DNA from: Anticarsia gemmatalis | Lineage: Eukaryota > Arthropoda > Insecta > Lepidoptera > Erebidae | NCBI RefSeq assembly: GCF_050436995.1 | Contig: NC_134775.1 | Span: 6,611,124-6,675,123, forward strand | Reading direction: 5' to 3' | Length of the DNA stretch: 64,000 nucleotides | Shown: one piece after another, positions 11,627 through 21,162 of the stretch | Numbering within the stretch: the stretch's first letter is position 1 | Layout of the letters: each line of letters begins with the position of its first letter | Translations under genes and position numbers: made by a program | The notes under the pieces: generated by a model | The model's input: the letters and a program-made list of their open reading frames with translations, nothing else | Databases searched by the model: none | Told to the model about the DNA's origin: nothing

Positions 11627-12298
11627 ATGAAGTTGATCAAGCAGCCCATATCCCTGAATGTTAATAATATAAGCTTTAGTGACTCTCCTCACCACGTAAG
11701 GCATAGCCCTTTATTACCAAATACAATACGTTGTATAATATGTGGGCCATCTAACTGTGGAAAAACAAATGTTATGATCAGTTTAGTGCTACATGAAAAT
11801 GGACTGAAATTCAAAAATATATATCTTTACTCTAAAACCTCTTTTCAAACAAAATATCGCTTTTTGAGTGAAGTAATAAGAAGAATTCCGCAGATTAAAT
11901 TCTATGAATTTAATGATGATAAAGATGTTATGGCTCCAAGTGAAGCTTAAACAAATTCTATTTTTATTTTTGATGACGTTGCAACTGAGAAGCAGACAAA
12001 TATCCGTAATTATTTTTGCATGGGACGACATAAACAAATCGATTGTTTCTATTTATCTCAAACTTATTTCAAAATCCCGAAGCAATTGTTACGTGATAAT
12101 GCAAATTTTCTTATAGTATTTAAACAAGATGATGTGAACTTAAAACATATTTATGAGGAACATGTCAGCCCTGATTTAAATTGGAACCAATTTAAAGATA
12201 TTTGTAAAAGAGTTTGGAGTAATCGTTACAATTTCATACTTATTAACAAAGAATGTTCATTAAATAATGGCAGATACAGAAAAAGATATATTTTTTAA
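11627..12298 (+). pseudogene. Polinton A32-like genome-packaging ATPase, one stop
   Basis: FtsK/HerA-type ATPase that pumps DNA into capsids in related viruses. I chose the ATG at 11627 (MKLIKQPISL); the open frame extends further upstream without a good start. Walker A is CGPSNCGKTNVM and Walker B is IFIFDDV, with YLSQTYFKIPKQLL as the sensor region. A TAA at 11948-11950, between Walker A and Walker B and in the same frame, interrupts an otherwise continuous ~223-residue protein. It sits immediately downstream of the inserted DNA transposon. Confidence 0.85.
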
Positions 12299-12399
12299 AT
12301 TTGATGGAGTTGATGATACAAACTGATATAATTGTGAATAACATACAAAGTAAATTAGTATTAGTTCTTCTTTATGTGAATGCGGTCGTTGAATGTAAG

Positions 12400-13378
12400 A
12401 TGGATAAAGATATTAAAATAGAAATAATAAAGTCCGTAGACTCCATAAAGAATAAAATAAAACAAATGAAAACTCAGGAATATACCATGAACTTATCACT
12501 TGATAAAATGCTAAAACCTGTCGCTGATCCTCTTAAAATGCTAGTTGACTCGAATACACCCATTATGAAGAATACGAATGTGGCAAATACATCTCTCAAC
12601 AATACTAAAAACACTGAATCTGATGACATCAACACTAGCTCAAATGCAATGTTTGAGAACAGTTATAACCCAAACCAAGATTCTGAACAACCAGTTGAAA
12701 AGTCACCCAAAGTTGAATTACCAGATGACCTAGAAATATCATTAGAAGGTTATGATATCCATGACATTTATGATGGTGTAAATATACCGTTTGGGATAAG
12801 AAGTGATAATAAGAGAATTATGGATGGGTAATTTATTAGTATCCTTTTCTAAAATAGACAACTTGAATAGGGATAATGTCATTTTAGTTAAAATCGGTGA
12901 CAGAGCCTATAATTTAACCCCTGGACTAAAAGAACTGTTACTTCGAAGAAAACCCGATTTAAAATTAATATCTGACAAGGACAAACTTGTCTATAAGGAT
13001 ATGCTACATTTTACAAATGCGCATAAGAGAGACTTTAATCCTAATGGTCAAATAAGAGGTGATAAAGGAACAAAATACCGTGCAATCATCAGGCCATTGT
13101 TTTCAGAAATATTCAATGACAAAGTTTCCTCTAAATTTGGAGGAAACTTCCCAAAGCTTAAGGAATACAAAAATAACACTGATTTAGTATATTGGGATGA
13201 CCCTAATGAATTGGTTGAGAGATTGCAATTATTAATTGCGTCAAGAGATGCTAGCAATTCAAATCACGATAACGAAATTTTATCAATAATCGAAGAATTA
13301 AAGGAAGCTGGTATTATTAAAGAAATAGAAAGTAAAAATAATGTGGCGTTTATTCAGTATTACATAGAACTTGCGTAG
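12400..13378 (+). pseudogene. Polinton conserved protein of unknown function, frameshifted
   Basis: The ATG at 12400 (MDKDIKIEII) opens a frame to about 12830; the protein then continues one frame over from about 12815 to 13378 (NLLVSFSKIDNLN...). Together they give about 320 residues. The N-terminal half is polar, with many Asn, Ser and Lys. The C-terminal half carries the phrase YWDDPNELVERLQLL and then SIIEELKEAGII, which I recognise as conserved in many insect Polinton-encoded hypothetical proteins. It lies between the packaging ATPase and the integrase. No catalytic motif is visible and I assign no function. Confidence 0.6.
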
Positions 13379-13408
13379 AGGCATAATTAAACTGATACAA
13401 AAAGAAAC

Positions 13409-14338
13409 ATGAGTAAAGCCGATGTGGTCAACGAAATTCATAAAAATGCAAGAGTGAACTTTTCACGAAGACACGTTATCATGAAAGATATAGACGATCT
13501 ATGGCAAGCGGATTTAATTGACATGCAATCATTTTCTAAGGAAAACAAAAATTTTAGGTTTATTCTTGCTGTTATTGATACATTTTCGAAATACGCATGG
13601 GCTTTTCCATTGAAATCAAAGAACAAAGATGTTATAAGTAACACTTTCAAGATGTTGTTAAACAAAGGACGTGTGCCTAAAAATCTGCAAACAGATAATG
13701 GGACTGAATTTTATAACAATACATTTCAAAATCTTATGATAACATATCATATTAATCATTATTCAACATTTTCAACAAAAAAGGCTTCAATAGTTGAGAG
13801 GTTTATCCGTACCCAGAAATCCAAACTGTATAAAGAATTTAGTTTAAAAGGAAACTATAAATGGATAGATAATACTCTTGATAATGTTGTCTATAAATAT
13901 AATCATTCTAAACATAGAACAATTGATCAAATGCCTGCAGATGTAGATAATAAAAATAAAAAACGCCTACTGGAAAGATATATAGGTTTGTCAAAAAACG
14001 TTAAAAGTATGAAAAGTAAGTTTAAAGTAGACGATTATGTACGTATTAGTAAGTACAAGGGCACTTTTGAAAAAGGATATACACCCAATTGGTCAACAGA
14101 AATATTTAAAACAAAAAAGATTCAAAGTACTACGCCTATCACATATTTAATTGAAGATACAATTCGAGGTCGACCTATCTTAGGTGCATTTTATGCGCAA
14201 GAGCTTCAAAGAGCGAAACATCCCGATATCTATCTAGTGGAGAAAATTCTAAGACGGAAAAGAAATAAAGTCTTCGTGAAATGGTTGGGTTTGCCTCCTT
14301 CTGAGAATAGTTGGATTGAAAAATCAAATAAATTGTAA
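13409..14338 (+). CDS. Polinton retroviral-type integrase with chromodomain
   Basis: A 309-residue DDE integrase that would insert the element's DNA. It starts at ATG 13409, 30 bases after the previous stop. The catalytic residues are visible in DLWQADLIDM (first Asp), LQTDNGTEFYNN (second Asp) and KASIVERFIRT (Glu). An SH3-like region follows (FKVDDYVRISK, WSTEIFKTKKI), then a C-terminal chromodomain (YLVEKILRRKRNKVFVKWLGL...SWIE). The zinc-binding HHCC domain is short or missing at the N terminus compared with other Polinton integrases, so the gene may have lost its first part. The rest of the frame is intact. Confidence 0.92.
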   Translation: MSKADVVNEIHKNARVNFSRRHVIMKDIDDLWQADLIDMQSFSKENKNFRFILAVIDTFSKYAWAFPLKSKNKDVISNTFKMLLNKGRVPKNLQTDNGTEFYNNTFQNLMITYHINHYSTFSTKKASIVERFIRTQKSKLYKEFSLKGNYKWIDNTLDNVVYKYNHSKHRTIDQMPADVDNKNKKRLLERYIGLSKNVKSMKSKFKVDDYVRISKYKGTFEKGYTPNWSTEIFKTKKIQSTTPITYLIEDTIRGRPILGAFYAQELQRAKHPDIYLVEKILRRKRNKVFVKWLGLPPSENSWIEKSNKL

Positions 14339-14458
14339 CAAATTAATACATATTTTTTTTACTTTATAATTCTATTTATTAAAGGTTCAATATAATTATC
14401 ATTAGTCTTATCATGTGTATTGGAGAGAGCAGTCTTCTCAATTGGCTAATAAATCATT
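14339..14458. other. Short intergenic gap, Polinton
   Basis: AT-rich spacer of 120 bases between integrase and minor capsid genes. No promoter or terminator is recognisable. Confidence 0.4.
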
Positions 14459-15196
14459 TACCGTTTGAGTTACACTTGCCAGGCTATAATTATTGTGGGC
14501 CGCACAAAATTAATTAGAAGACTTAGACGAGGAGATAAAGGTGTTAATAAATTAGACGAATATTGTAAAGAACACGACATTGCTTATAATAAGTCTTCGA
14601 ACTTGAAGGATCGCCACAAGGCAGATTTAGTTTTATTAAATATGACGAAAAAGCGAGCAGTTGCCCGGGATGCTAGTCTCGGTGAAAAACTCGCAGCACG
14701 TTTAGTATGTAGCGCTATGTCAGCCAAAATTAAAACAGGTTCTGGACTAAAAAAGAGTAACTACAATTGTTCGCAAAAAGATACATCTGGAAAAGGACTA
14801 AAAAATAAATTGAAAAGCGTTATAACTAAAACGAAAAAACAAATGAAAAAATTAAAACCGAAATGCAAAAAAGTAGCTATAGAATTAGCTATGGCTGCTG
14901 CCAGGGAATTAGCTGATAATTCACCAATTAAACTTCCTCGTATTATTCCTATACCAAAAACTGGTGGAGTGCTACCTTTGATTCCTATTTTTGCGGGGTT
15001 ATCTGCGGCTGGAGCTTTAGCAGGTGGTGCAGCTGGTATTGCTAAAACCATAAATGAATTCAAAATGGCTAAAAAACTGTTAGCTGAATCGAAGAGGCAT
15101 AACGAAAAAATGGAAGCTCTTTGCTTAGGCAAAGGACTAAGCCTTAAGCCACATAAAGATGGGCTTGGAATATTTGTATCAAAACAAAAAAACTAA
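14459..15196 (+). pseudogene. Polinton minor capsid protein: PLA2-like head, pVI-like tail
   Basis: The first codons (FELHLPGYNYCGPHK, 14463-14507) and the frame from about 14515 (RLRRGDKGVNKLDEYCKEHDIAY) join across a frameshift. They form a parvovirus-VP1-like phospholipase A2 motif with a YxxCGP calcium-loop-like segment and the HDxxY catalytic motif. A Lys-rich linker follows. Then comes a Gly/Ala-rich hydrophobic segment (GLSAAGALAGGAAGIAK) and a C terminus GKGLSLKPHKDGLGIFV that resembles adenovirus pVI-type minor capsid tails. The predicted role is membrane disruption and capsid lining in a virion stage. The 243-residue frame from 14465 is open, but its start is not the native one. Position just before the protease gene fits this role. 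Confidence 0.7.
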
Positions 15197-15579
15197 GATA
15201 TCGGCTACTCAATCGAGCTTTAACTAATTTAGACATATTAAAGTATGGGAATACTATTCCATATTTTAGAGGCATCTTCATGAGAGATGAGCTCCCTAAA
15301 TGTCCCTTCAAAAAAGAATGTGGAATTATTAATTTAGATAGCTCTAAAAACCCTGGATCTCATTGGGTAGCCTATGTAAAATACTATGATTATATTGAGT
15401 ATTTTGATAGTTACGGCAATCTTAAACCACCAAAGGAATTCATAAAATATGTGGGTTCTAAAGTGAACTACAACTATGAAAATATACAACGTGACCATCC
15501 TTTTAATTGCGGACATCTTTGCTTGGAATTTTTAAACAAGTTTTGGTGTAATAAGGTATTAAATAAGTGTGATCTTTAA
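15196..15579 (+). CDS. Polinton adenain-like cysteine protease
   Basis: Maturation protease that would cleave capsid precursors. The frame is open from about 15196 (RYRLLNRALTNLDILKY) to 15579, giving about 127 residues; an internal ATG lies at 15280. The original start codon is not obvious and may be mutated. The catalytic His is in GSHWVAYVKY, the Asp in EYFDSYG and the Cys in the pair NCGHLCLEFLN near the C terminus, as in adenovirus-type (C5) proteases. The gene overlaps the end of the minor capsid gene by one base. Length is near normal for the family. Confidence 0.85.
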   Translation, partial: RYRLLNRALTNLDILKYGNTIPYFRGIFMRDELPKCPFKKECGIINLDSSKNPGSHWVAYVKYYDYIEYFDSYGNLKPPKEFIKYVGSKVNYNYENIQRDHPFNCGHLCLEFLNKFWCNKVLNKCDL

Positions 15580-15779
15580 TAAGAGTCCAGTATATAAGCA
15601 TGTCTACTACGGTTACAGTCTCTAGAAATAAATCAGAATTAGTTTCATACTTTCAACCGCCACTTCATTTATCTGGTCAATACGAGTGCGGCTTACTATA
15701 CTTTTCAGTATTTAATTCAAGACCAGATCCAGATCAGACTACTAAAACTAGCAAATTATCTGTGATTAAAATCGAATGT

Positions 15780-18330
15780 AATCGAATGTATAAGAATAAA
15801 CATGTGGCTAAAAGAAAAATTACAATTGTACCCAAAACCGCTAATCGTTTTGAAAGTTTTAAAAATAAACTTGCTTCTAATTTACCACTTATAAAAAAGC
15901 ACAGTAATCCTAATGATATGTACAATAACTTTTTTAATACATTTTGCACTGAATTTGACTCGGTGTTTACTTCCAGAACGGTTACGGTCCAAGATACCTT
16001 TAGTGAATGGGCTACTATAGGTATATATAAGAGTAGGAGAAAACTTTTCGAGCTGTATGAGGAAAGGAATCACAATAGAAGTGAACATTTTCAAGAATAT
16101 GTAAAAAATTACGCAAAATTATTTAGACAGGTCTGTAAATTAGCTAAGTCTCGTTACTTGAGTTCAAAGATTAAAAATAGTAATGACAAAATTAAAATGA
16201 CTTGGAGAGTAATAAATAGTGAGACTGGAAATGTAAAGGGCCATGATCGTGAGTTTAGCTTGAATGTTGGTGGCAACACCATCTCAACGGATTCCGATGT
16301 GGCCACAGCTTTTGAGGAGTTTTTCACTGACATTCCAGTCTCGACTACTGAATCTTTGAACTCGTCACCTACTGTTGCTGAATCAATTCTGAAAGAAAAT
16401 GTTAATATCTGTAATGCAATTTTTAGGTTTGACTATGTCTCGCATGTAGACATTATAAAATCTTTTAATACTATAAATGTGAAAAATACTGTAGACCTTT
16501 GGGGTAATTCAGTAGTTATTACAAAAACTATTATTGACTTAGTTGCACCCCAATTAGCTGTAATATTTAACGAATGTGTAAGTGGTGGTGTGTTTCCTGA
16601 TCGAATGAAAGATAGTAAAGTAATACCACTCTTCAAATCAGGCAGTACATCTGACCCCACTAACTTTAGACCTATTTCTGTACTGCCAACATTCAGTAAA
16701 ATTTTTGAAAAATTAATATTAGATCAGTTACTTAGTTTTTTTAGTAAAAATAAATTATTACATAGCAAACAATTTGGTTTTACAAGGGGTCGCTCCACTA
16801 TCGATGCTGGTGTTGAGCTTGTAAACCATATTTTTGATGCCTGGGAAGACTCACACGATGCTCTTGGCATCTTCTGTGATTTATCCAAGGCGTTTGACTG
16901 CGTCCCGCATGAAACATTAATCAGGAAGCTACATCACTACGGTGTACAAAATGCGGCTCTGAATCTTCTTATCTCCTATTTGAATAATAGGATTCAGAAA
17001 GTCGACGTAAACGGTGTACGATCTGCTGGGTCGGTGGTTAAAATGGGTGTGCCACAAGGTTCAATACTTGGCCCTTTTTTATTTCTAATCTACATTAATG
17101 ATCTACCTCATCTTGTTAAAAATAGTCACGAGATAGTATTATTCGCTGATGATACATCACTTTTATTTAAACGTAAACGACATCAAACTAATCTTGACGA
17201 TGTGAATAATGCTATCTCTAAAGTGGTACGTTGGTTTGATGTTAACAATCTGCTATTAAACGAGCAAAAAACTAAATGCATAAAATTTGTAACACCTAAT
17301 GTCAAACCAGTGAAAACTTTGATAAAGATTAAGGAAGATGAGCTGGACCTTGTGGACACAGCCAAATTTCTAGGCATTACAATAGATTCGAAGTTACAGT
17401 GGGGTCCACATATATCACAATTGTCGAATAGACTTAGTTCTGCAGCCTTTGCGGTCAGAAAAATTCGCCAACTCACTGACATTGAAACAGCTAGGTTAGT
17501 ATACTTCAGTTACTTCCATAGTGTCATGTCTTATGGAATTTTGCTCCGGGGCAACGCTGCCGACATCCAAACCATCTTTGTGCTGCAGAAGAGGGCTATT
17601 CGTGCAATTTATAACTTAAGCAGTAGACATTCACTAAGGGAAAAATTTAAGGAGATAAATATATTGACGGTGGCAGGTCAATATATATATGAAAACCTAA
17701 TTTATGTACACAAAAATATAACACATTTCAAGAAAAAGAGCGATATACATAGCATTAATACACGAAACAAAAATAAACTTGTTATTCCAGCCACTAGGCT
17801 CCAAAAAATAAACAAATCCTTCAGAGGTCAATGTGTGCGATTTTACAATAAAATCCCTAGTGAAATCAAAAATTTAAGCTTCAATAAATTTAAATTAGTT
17901 ATTAAACGCAACTTATGTTTAAAAGGCTTATTATACTGTTAATGATTATTTGGACGATAATAAAGCTTGGGACTGTGCTGCTTCTACCAAGTCTGTTTCA
18001 AATAATGTACTAATGTTTTAATGTACAATGTTTTACTGTGTCCTACCAATAAGTTTCCTTTTGAAGATTATTACTATGTTTATTAGCTTAAATTTTAAAT
18101 TAGATTTATTCAGCTTTTTTTGAGTGTACACAGTAAATCATCAAATCATCTTGTATCAAGCAAATTGACATTTTAAAAGAGCAAGCCGTGAGTTTCTTGC
18201 CGTTTCTTCTCACGAGCAACCAGCTTTTCCGAAACGGACAAAAGAAATACAAATACGTGACTATTTCAAATACTTTGTAAAAAGTTTACGAAATAAAGGA
18301 TATTTTGAATTTGAATTTGAATTTGAATTT
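15780..18330 (+). mobile_element. 5'-truncated Jockey/CR1-type LINE in the penton gene
   Basis: Target duplication GAATGT at 15774-15779 and 18331-18336. It lacks the endonuclease and starts inside ORF2. The RT is followed by a 390-base 3' untranslated region containing GTGAGTTTCTTGCCGTTTCTTCTC, and a tail of (TTTGAA) repeats at 18303-18334. A second copy of the same family lies on the minus strand at 33265-42822. Confidence 0.88.
15789..17942 (+). CDS. LINE reverse transcriptase fragment, intact frame
   Basis: About 717 residues of ORF2 after the endonuclease. RT motifs: FRPISVLPTFSKIFEKL, the palm IFCDLSKAFDCV, MGVPQGSILGPFLFLIYIND, the catalytic LFADDTSLLF and the thumb FLGITIDSKLQWGPHI. 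A Jockey/CR1-style C terminus follows (QKRAIRAIYNL, RFYNKIPSEIKNL). No stop interrupts it. It has no start codon of its own near the junction. The open frame continues upstream into the Polinton penton gene, giving a fused frame from 15600 (see findings). It cannot transpose alone because the endonuclease is missing. Confidence 0.88.
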   Translation, partial: YKNKHVAKRKITIVPKTANRFESFKNKLASNLPLIKKHSNPNDMYNNFFNTFCTEFDSVFTSRTVTVQDTFSEWATIGIYKSRRKLFELYEERNHNRSEHFQEYVKNYAKLFRQVCKLAKSRYLSSKIKNSNDKIKMTWRVINSETGNVKGHDREFSLNVGGNTISTDSDVATAFEEFFTDIPVSTTESLNSSPTVAESILKENVNICNAIFRFDYVSHVDIIKSFNTINVKNTVDLWGNSVVITKTIIDLVAPQLAVIFNECVSGGVFPDRMKDSKVIPLFKSGSTSDPTNFRPISVLPTFSKIFEKLILDQLLSFFSKNKLLHSKQFGFTRGRSTIDAGVELVNHIFDAWEDSHDALGIFCDLSKAFDCVPHETLIRKLHHYGVQNAALNLLISYLNNRIQKVDVNGVRSAGSVVKMGVPQGSILGPFLFLIYINDLPHLVKNSHEIVLFADDTSLLFKRKRHQTNLDDVNNAISKVVRWFDVNNLLLNEQKTKCIKFVTPNVKPVKTLIKIKEDELDLVDTAKFLGITIDSKLQWGPHISQLSNRLSSAAFAVRKIRQLTDIETARLVYFSYFHSVMSYGILLRGNAADIQTIFVLQKRAIRAIYNLSSRHSLREKFKEINILTVAGQYIYENLIYVHKNITHFKKKSDIHSINTRNKNKLVIPATRLQKINKSFRGQCVRFYNKIPSEIKNLSFNKFKLVIKRNLCLKGLLYC

Positions 18331-18569
18331 GAATGTGATCTTGTGTACGGTTCATATTGCAACGGATAACCAACACATTTTATTCATGAATTTGTGCCTA
18401 ATACTGCACTAGGTCATCATCACGTGGAGATACCACAAAATGTTATCTACTTTCCAGTAAACAAAAATATAATTTCATCTATATCTGTTAAAATTGTTGA
18501 TCAATTTGGTCACTGTATTAACTTCAAAGAGGAACGTATTCAACTACGTCTGCATTTAAGAAAAACAAA

Positions 18570-18716
18570 ATGATAGTATCTTATAAAAATACGCCAGTGA
18601 AAATAAAACGTCTTATTGCTTCCTCGACCACTAAGGTGCACAGACGTAATATAAAAATTAAAAAATTGACTAAGTCAAATAAAGAGTTTCTTAAAGCTCT
18701 TGGCTTAAAAGTGTGA
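18570..18716 (+). CDS. Small basic Polinton protein (48 residues)
   Basis: Starts with an ATG that overlaps the penton stop as ATGA and ends with GTGTGA three bases before the capsid ATG. The 48 residues are strongly basic (Lys/Arg/His-rich, for example VHRRNIKIKKL) with almost no acidic residues. This looks like a DNA-condensing core peptide such as adenovirus protein mu/pX, but that is an analogy from charge and position only. The tight packing between two capsid genes and the open frame support a real gene. Confidence 0.6.
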   Translation: MIVSYKNTPVKIKRLIASSTTKVHRRNIKIKKLTKSNKEFLKALGLKV

Positions 18717-18718
18717 AT

Positions 18719-19917
18719 ATGCTCCAGATTACTGAATTGCCACACTTTGACAGTTCGATTGAAAGTTATGAAATCCATTCATATAATCCCTACAATAACA
18801 GCTTTAGAGAAAACGATGAAATCAGAATTCCCATACATCAGCAAGACATATACGTTCTGCCATCAGTCAGTTCAATTTACATCGAAGGTCAAGCAAAGTT
18901 ATTCGGCAAAGATGGGAATCCGATCACGAAAACTGTTACGTTCACTAACAATCCTGTTATGTTTTTGTTTCAAGACATCAGATATGAAATAAATGGTATT
19001 GAAATAGACCGTATAAAAAAATCGGGAATAACGTCAACAATAAAGTCATATATCTCATTGAATGAAGCAGAAAATAAAGTTGCTGGTTTATGGGGTTGGA
19101 ATTTAGGTGGATTTCAAAGTGATGGGCATTTTTGTGCTGTGATACCATTAAATAAATTACTAGGATTTGCAGAGGATTACAATAAAATTGTGATAAACTG
19201 CAAACATGAACTTATCTTGAATAGAAGTAACTCTAACCTAAACAGTGTTATTCTTACTGATGATATCGCTCATTTTCAAATAGATATACAAAGAGTTCAG
19301 TGGAGGGTACCACATATAAAAGTATCAGATCGAGAACGACTGACACTTTTAAAACACTTAGAAAAAGATAAATCTATTCAGATGGCTTTCAGGAATTGGG
19401 ATTTGTATGAGTATCCATTACTGCCTAAAACGACAAAGCATTCTTGGTCAGTTAAAACCGCTTCACAATTGGAAAAGCCCAGATATGTCATTGTTTGCTT
19501 ACAAACTAATAGAAAGAACAATAAATTAAAAGATAGTTCACTATTCGATCATTGTGACGTAACAAACGTGACCCTCTTCTTGAATTCACAATATTATCCC
19601 TATGAGCCTCTAAGCTTAAAGTTTTCCAAGAATAAATATTCTATATTATACGAGATGTATGCTAAATTTCGTCAGTCGTATTATAACTGTCCAGTCGACC
19701 CTTTGCTTAATCTACAAGATTTTAAAGAAAAGTCACCCCTGTTTATCTTAGATTGTTCAAGGCAAAACGATAGTCTAAAACAAGTCCAGTAGACGTTCGT
19801 TTAGAAATTGAATGTTCAAAACCAATACCAGATAACACCGCTGCCTACTGTTTAATTATAAATGATCGACTAGTGGAATACAAACCTTTGAGCAACATTG
19901 TGCGCAGGCTATCATGA
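18719..19917 (+). pseudogene. Polinton major capsid protein (double jelly roll), one frameshift
   Basis: ATG at 18719 (MLQITELPHFDSSIE); open to 19792. After a frameshift near 19780 it continues in another frame (SPVDVRLEIEC...NIVRRLS) to a TGA at 19915-19917, about 400 residues in all. The sequence (EIRIPIHQQDIYVLPS, YPYEPLSLKF, YGW-like GLWGWNLGGF) matches the hexon-like major capsid protein that I know from insect Polintons. The C-terminal part in the second frame fits the end of the second jelly roll. A single indel separates this from an intact gene. Confidence 0.8.
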
Positions 19918-20393
19918 ATGCCATTGTAGATGTCCAAGGCTTTAAAACAGAAGCAAATGAATTTATAATAAAAGAAATTGCAGTATGGTGTGACAGGAAA
20001 TTACAAGTATTTTTAATTAAGCCTCCATTTCCCTTTTACGATTTGACGAAACCAGAAAGACGACAGGTTGGTTGGATTGAACGTAACCGCAAAATATACT
20101 GGCGTGAAGGATTTATTCCATATTCAAATTATCAGTCAATTATTTCGGATATTCTAAAGGATAAGTGTGTCTACACAAAAGGTGTAGAGAAAGTACTATG
20201 GCTAATAAGTATTTTAAAAAACAATAATGTATTCAATTTAGAAGATAAAATGTGTCCTAGTTTGTTAAGCTTATGTAATCATTATAAGGATTCTGAAGAT
20301 TTGTATAGTTGTTTTTATCATAATGAAATATGTGCATTAAAAAATGTTGTATGTTTAAAAAAATGGTGCTTTGATAATAAACTTTTTATATAA
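19914..20393 (+). CDS. Polinton 3' gene of unknown function (159 residues)
   Basis: Starts at ATG 19914, overlapping the capsid stop as ATGA. The N terminus MNAIVDVQGFKTEANEFIIK resembles the first strand and Asp of a DEDD exonuclease fold. It is followed by a KPPFPFYDL segment and a Cys/His-rich end (CPSLLSLCNH...CFYHNEICAL...CLKKW). I have seen similar proteins in insect Polintons without an assigned role. An RNase-H-like fold is suggested by eye only. Open frame, intact. Confidence 0.55.
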   Translation: MNAIVDVQGFKTEANEFIIKEIAVWCDRKLQVFLIKPPFPFYDLTKPERRQVGWIERNRKIYWREGFIPYSNYQSIISDILKDKCVYTKGVEKVLWLISILKNNNVFNLEDKMCPSLLSLCNHYKDSEDLYSCFYHNEICALKNVVCLKKWCFDNKLFI

Positions 20394-21109
20394 ATAAATG
20401 TTTTTCTTATTTCACCAAGTAAATATAGTTTCCTGTCCCCATCCCATATGTGTCATTATTTTGACCAAGTTTGTCTATAATATTTGGGACACAGGCACCT
20501 TATATGCTGCATCAACACTCTGCTGAATGTTTCTATACAGCACCATCTGTATTACGAGACCGTAAAATGTCATGTTATTTCGTTCGAAAGAAACAAATAT
20601 ACAGTATTACTGAATCAGTAACCATGACATTAAATACAGAAGAACGAGTACAGGTATTGATAGTAGAATAGTGATTGTGTGGGCTTCACATTGGGAAAAT
20701 AAGAAATCAAGAGCAGTTTTGCTACCTATCTTAAATACTTTGCCATAGAAAGAATTTTCAATTCTCAAAAAAAACGCTTGAAAGGACTTATGTTTTGGGC
20801 TCGAATAATTAGAATCTGCAGCAATCTGGTAGAATTAATGGAGGAAAATTAAAATAAGATGCACAACAGCTTGTGCCATTATGGATAAGCTGTTCATAAA
20901 CTGGTTCCTCTTTATACGCTGTTCATAAACCTCTTAATATGTAGCAGAAGAGATAAACAGTTAAAAGTGAACAAGAATGATCAGATAAATTATTAAATAG
21001 CAATTGTTGAACTAAATACATTAAGAATAAAGTACATAGTAATAAGAGTAAGTTGAATTAAAGTTCTATATTAATATCTATGTTTGAATAATAATAATAA
21101 TTAATGACT
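20394..21109. other. Right flank of Polinton, nothing recognised
   Basis: AT-rich. A frame at 20471-20671 could encode about 66 residues (ending TEERVQVLIVE) with a doubtful start. It matches nothing I know and may be a decayed fragment. The Polinton's right terminal repeat should lie in this region but could not be identified. Confidence 0.4.
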
Positions 21110-21162
21110 GTTGAAATTGGGTGTTTCTGGATCTGATCTGATCCAGAAACCCCAATTTCAAC
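21110..21162. repeat. Inverted repeat at the 5' end of the RTE fragment
   Basis: Arm 21110-21133 pairs with 21140-21162 across a 6-base loop, with one bulged T. The right arm begins RTE coding sequence (ending in RNPNFN in translation). The left arm is therefore a short inverted copy of the LINE's own sequence at its truncation point. Confidence 0.8.

Larger units (their letters stand above)
15600..18573 (+). pseudogene. Polinton penton-like minor capsid protein, split by a LINE
   Basis: N-terminal part at 15600-15779 (MSTTVTVSRNKSEL... ending KLSVIKIEC). The C-terminal part resumes at 18337 (DLVYGSYCNG, stop TAA at 18367, then PTHFIHEFVPN...IRLHL-type ending) and stops with TGA at 18571-18573. 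The ending (EIPQNVIYFPVNKN, VKIVDQFGH) is the phrase I associate with the predicted single-jelly-roll penton protein of insect Polintons. Compared with that family the N-terminal part seems to lack a middle portion. A 2.55-kb LINE lies between the two parts, flanked by the duplicated GAATGT. Confidence 0.72.
4955..20400 (+). mobile_element. Decayed Polinton/Maverick element
   Basis: Ten co-oriented genes match the core set of Polintons: protein-primed DNA polymerase B, retroviral-type integrase, A32-like packaging ATPase, adenovirus-type cysteine protease, and capsid proteins. Most neighbours are separated by less than 150 bases, and several overlap by ATGA. Nearly every gene carries at least one stop or frameshift, so this copy is dead. 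It was later split by a PIF/Harbinger-like transposon (7856-11495) and a LINE (15780-18330). I could not find its terminal inverted repeats: nothing in 4680-4960 matches the reverse complement of 20400-21100 by eye. Confidence 0.9.
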
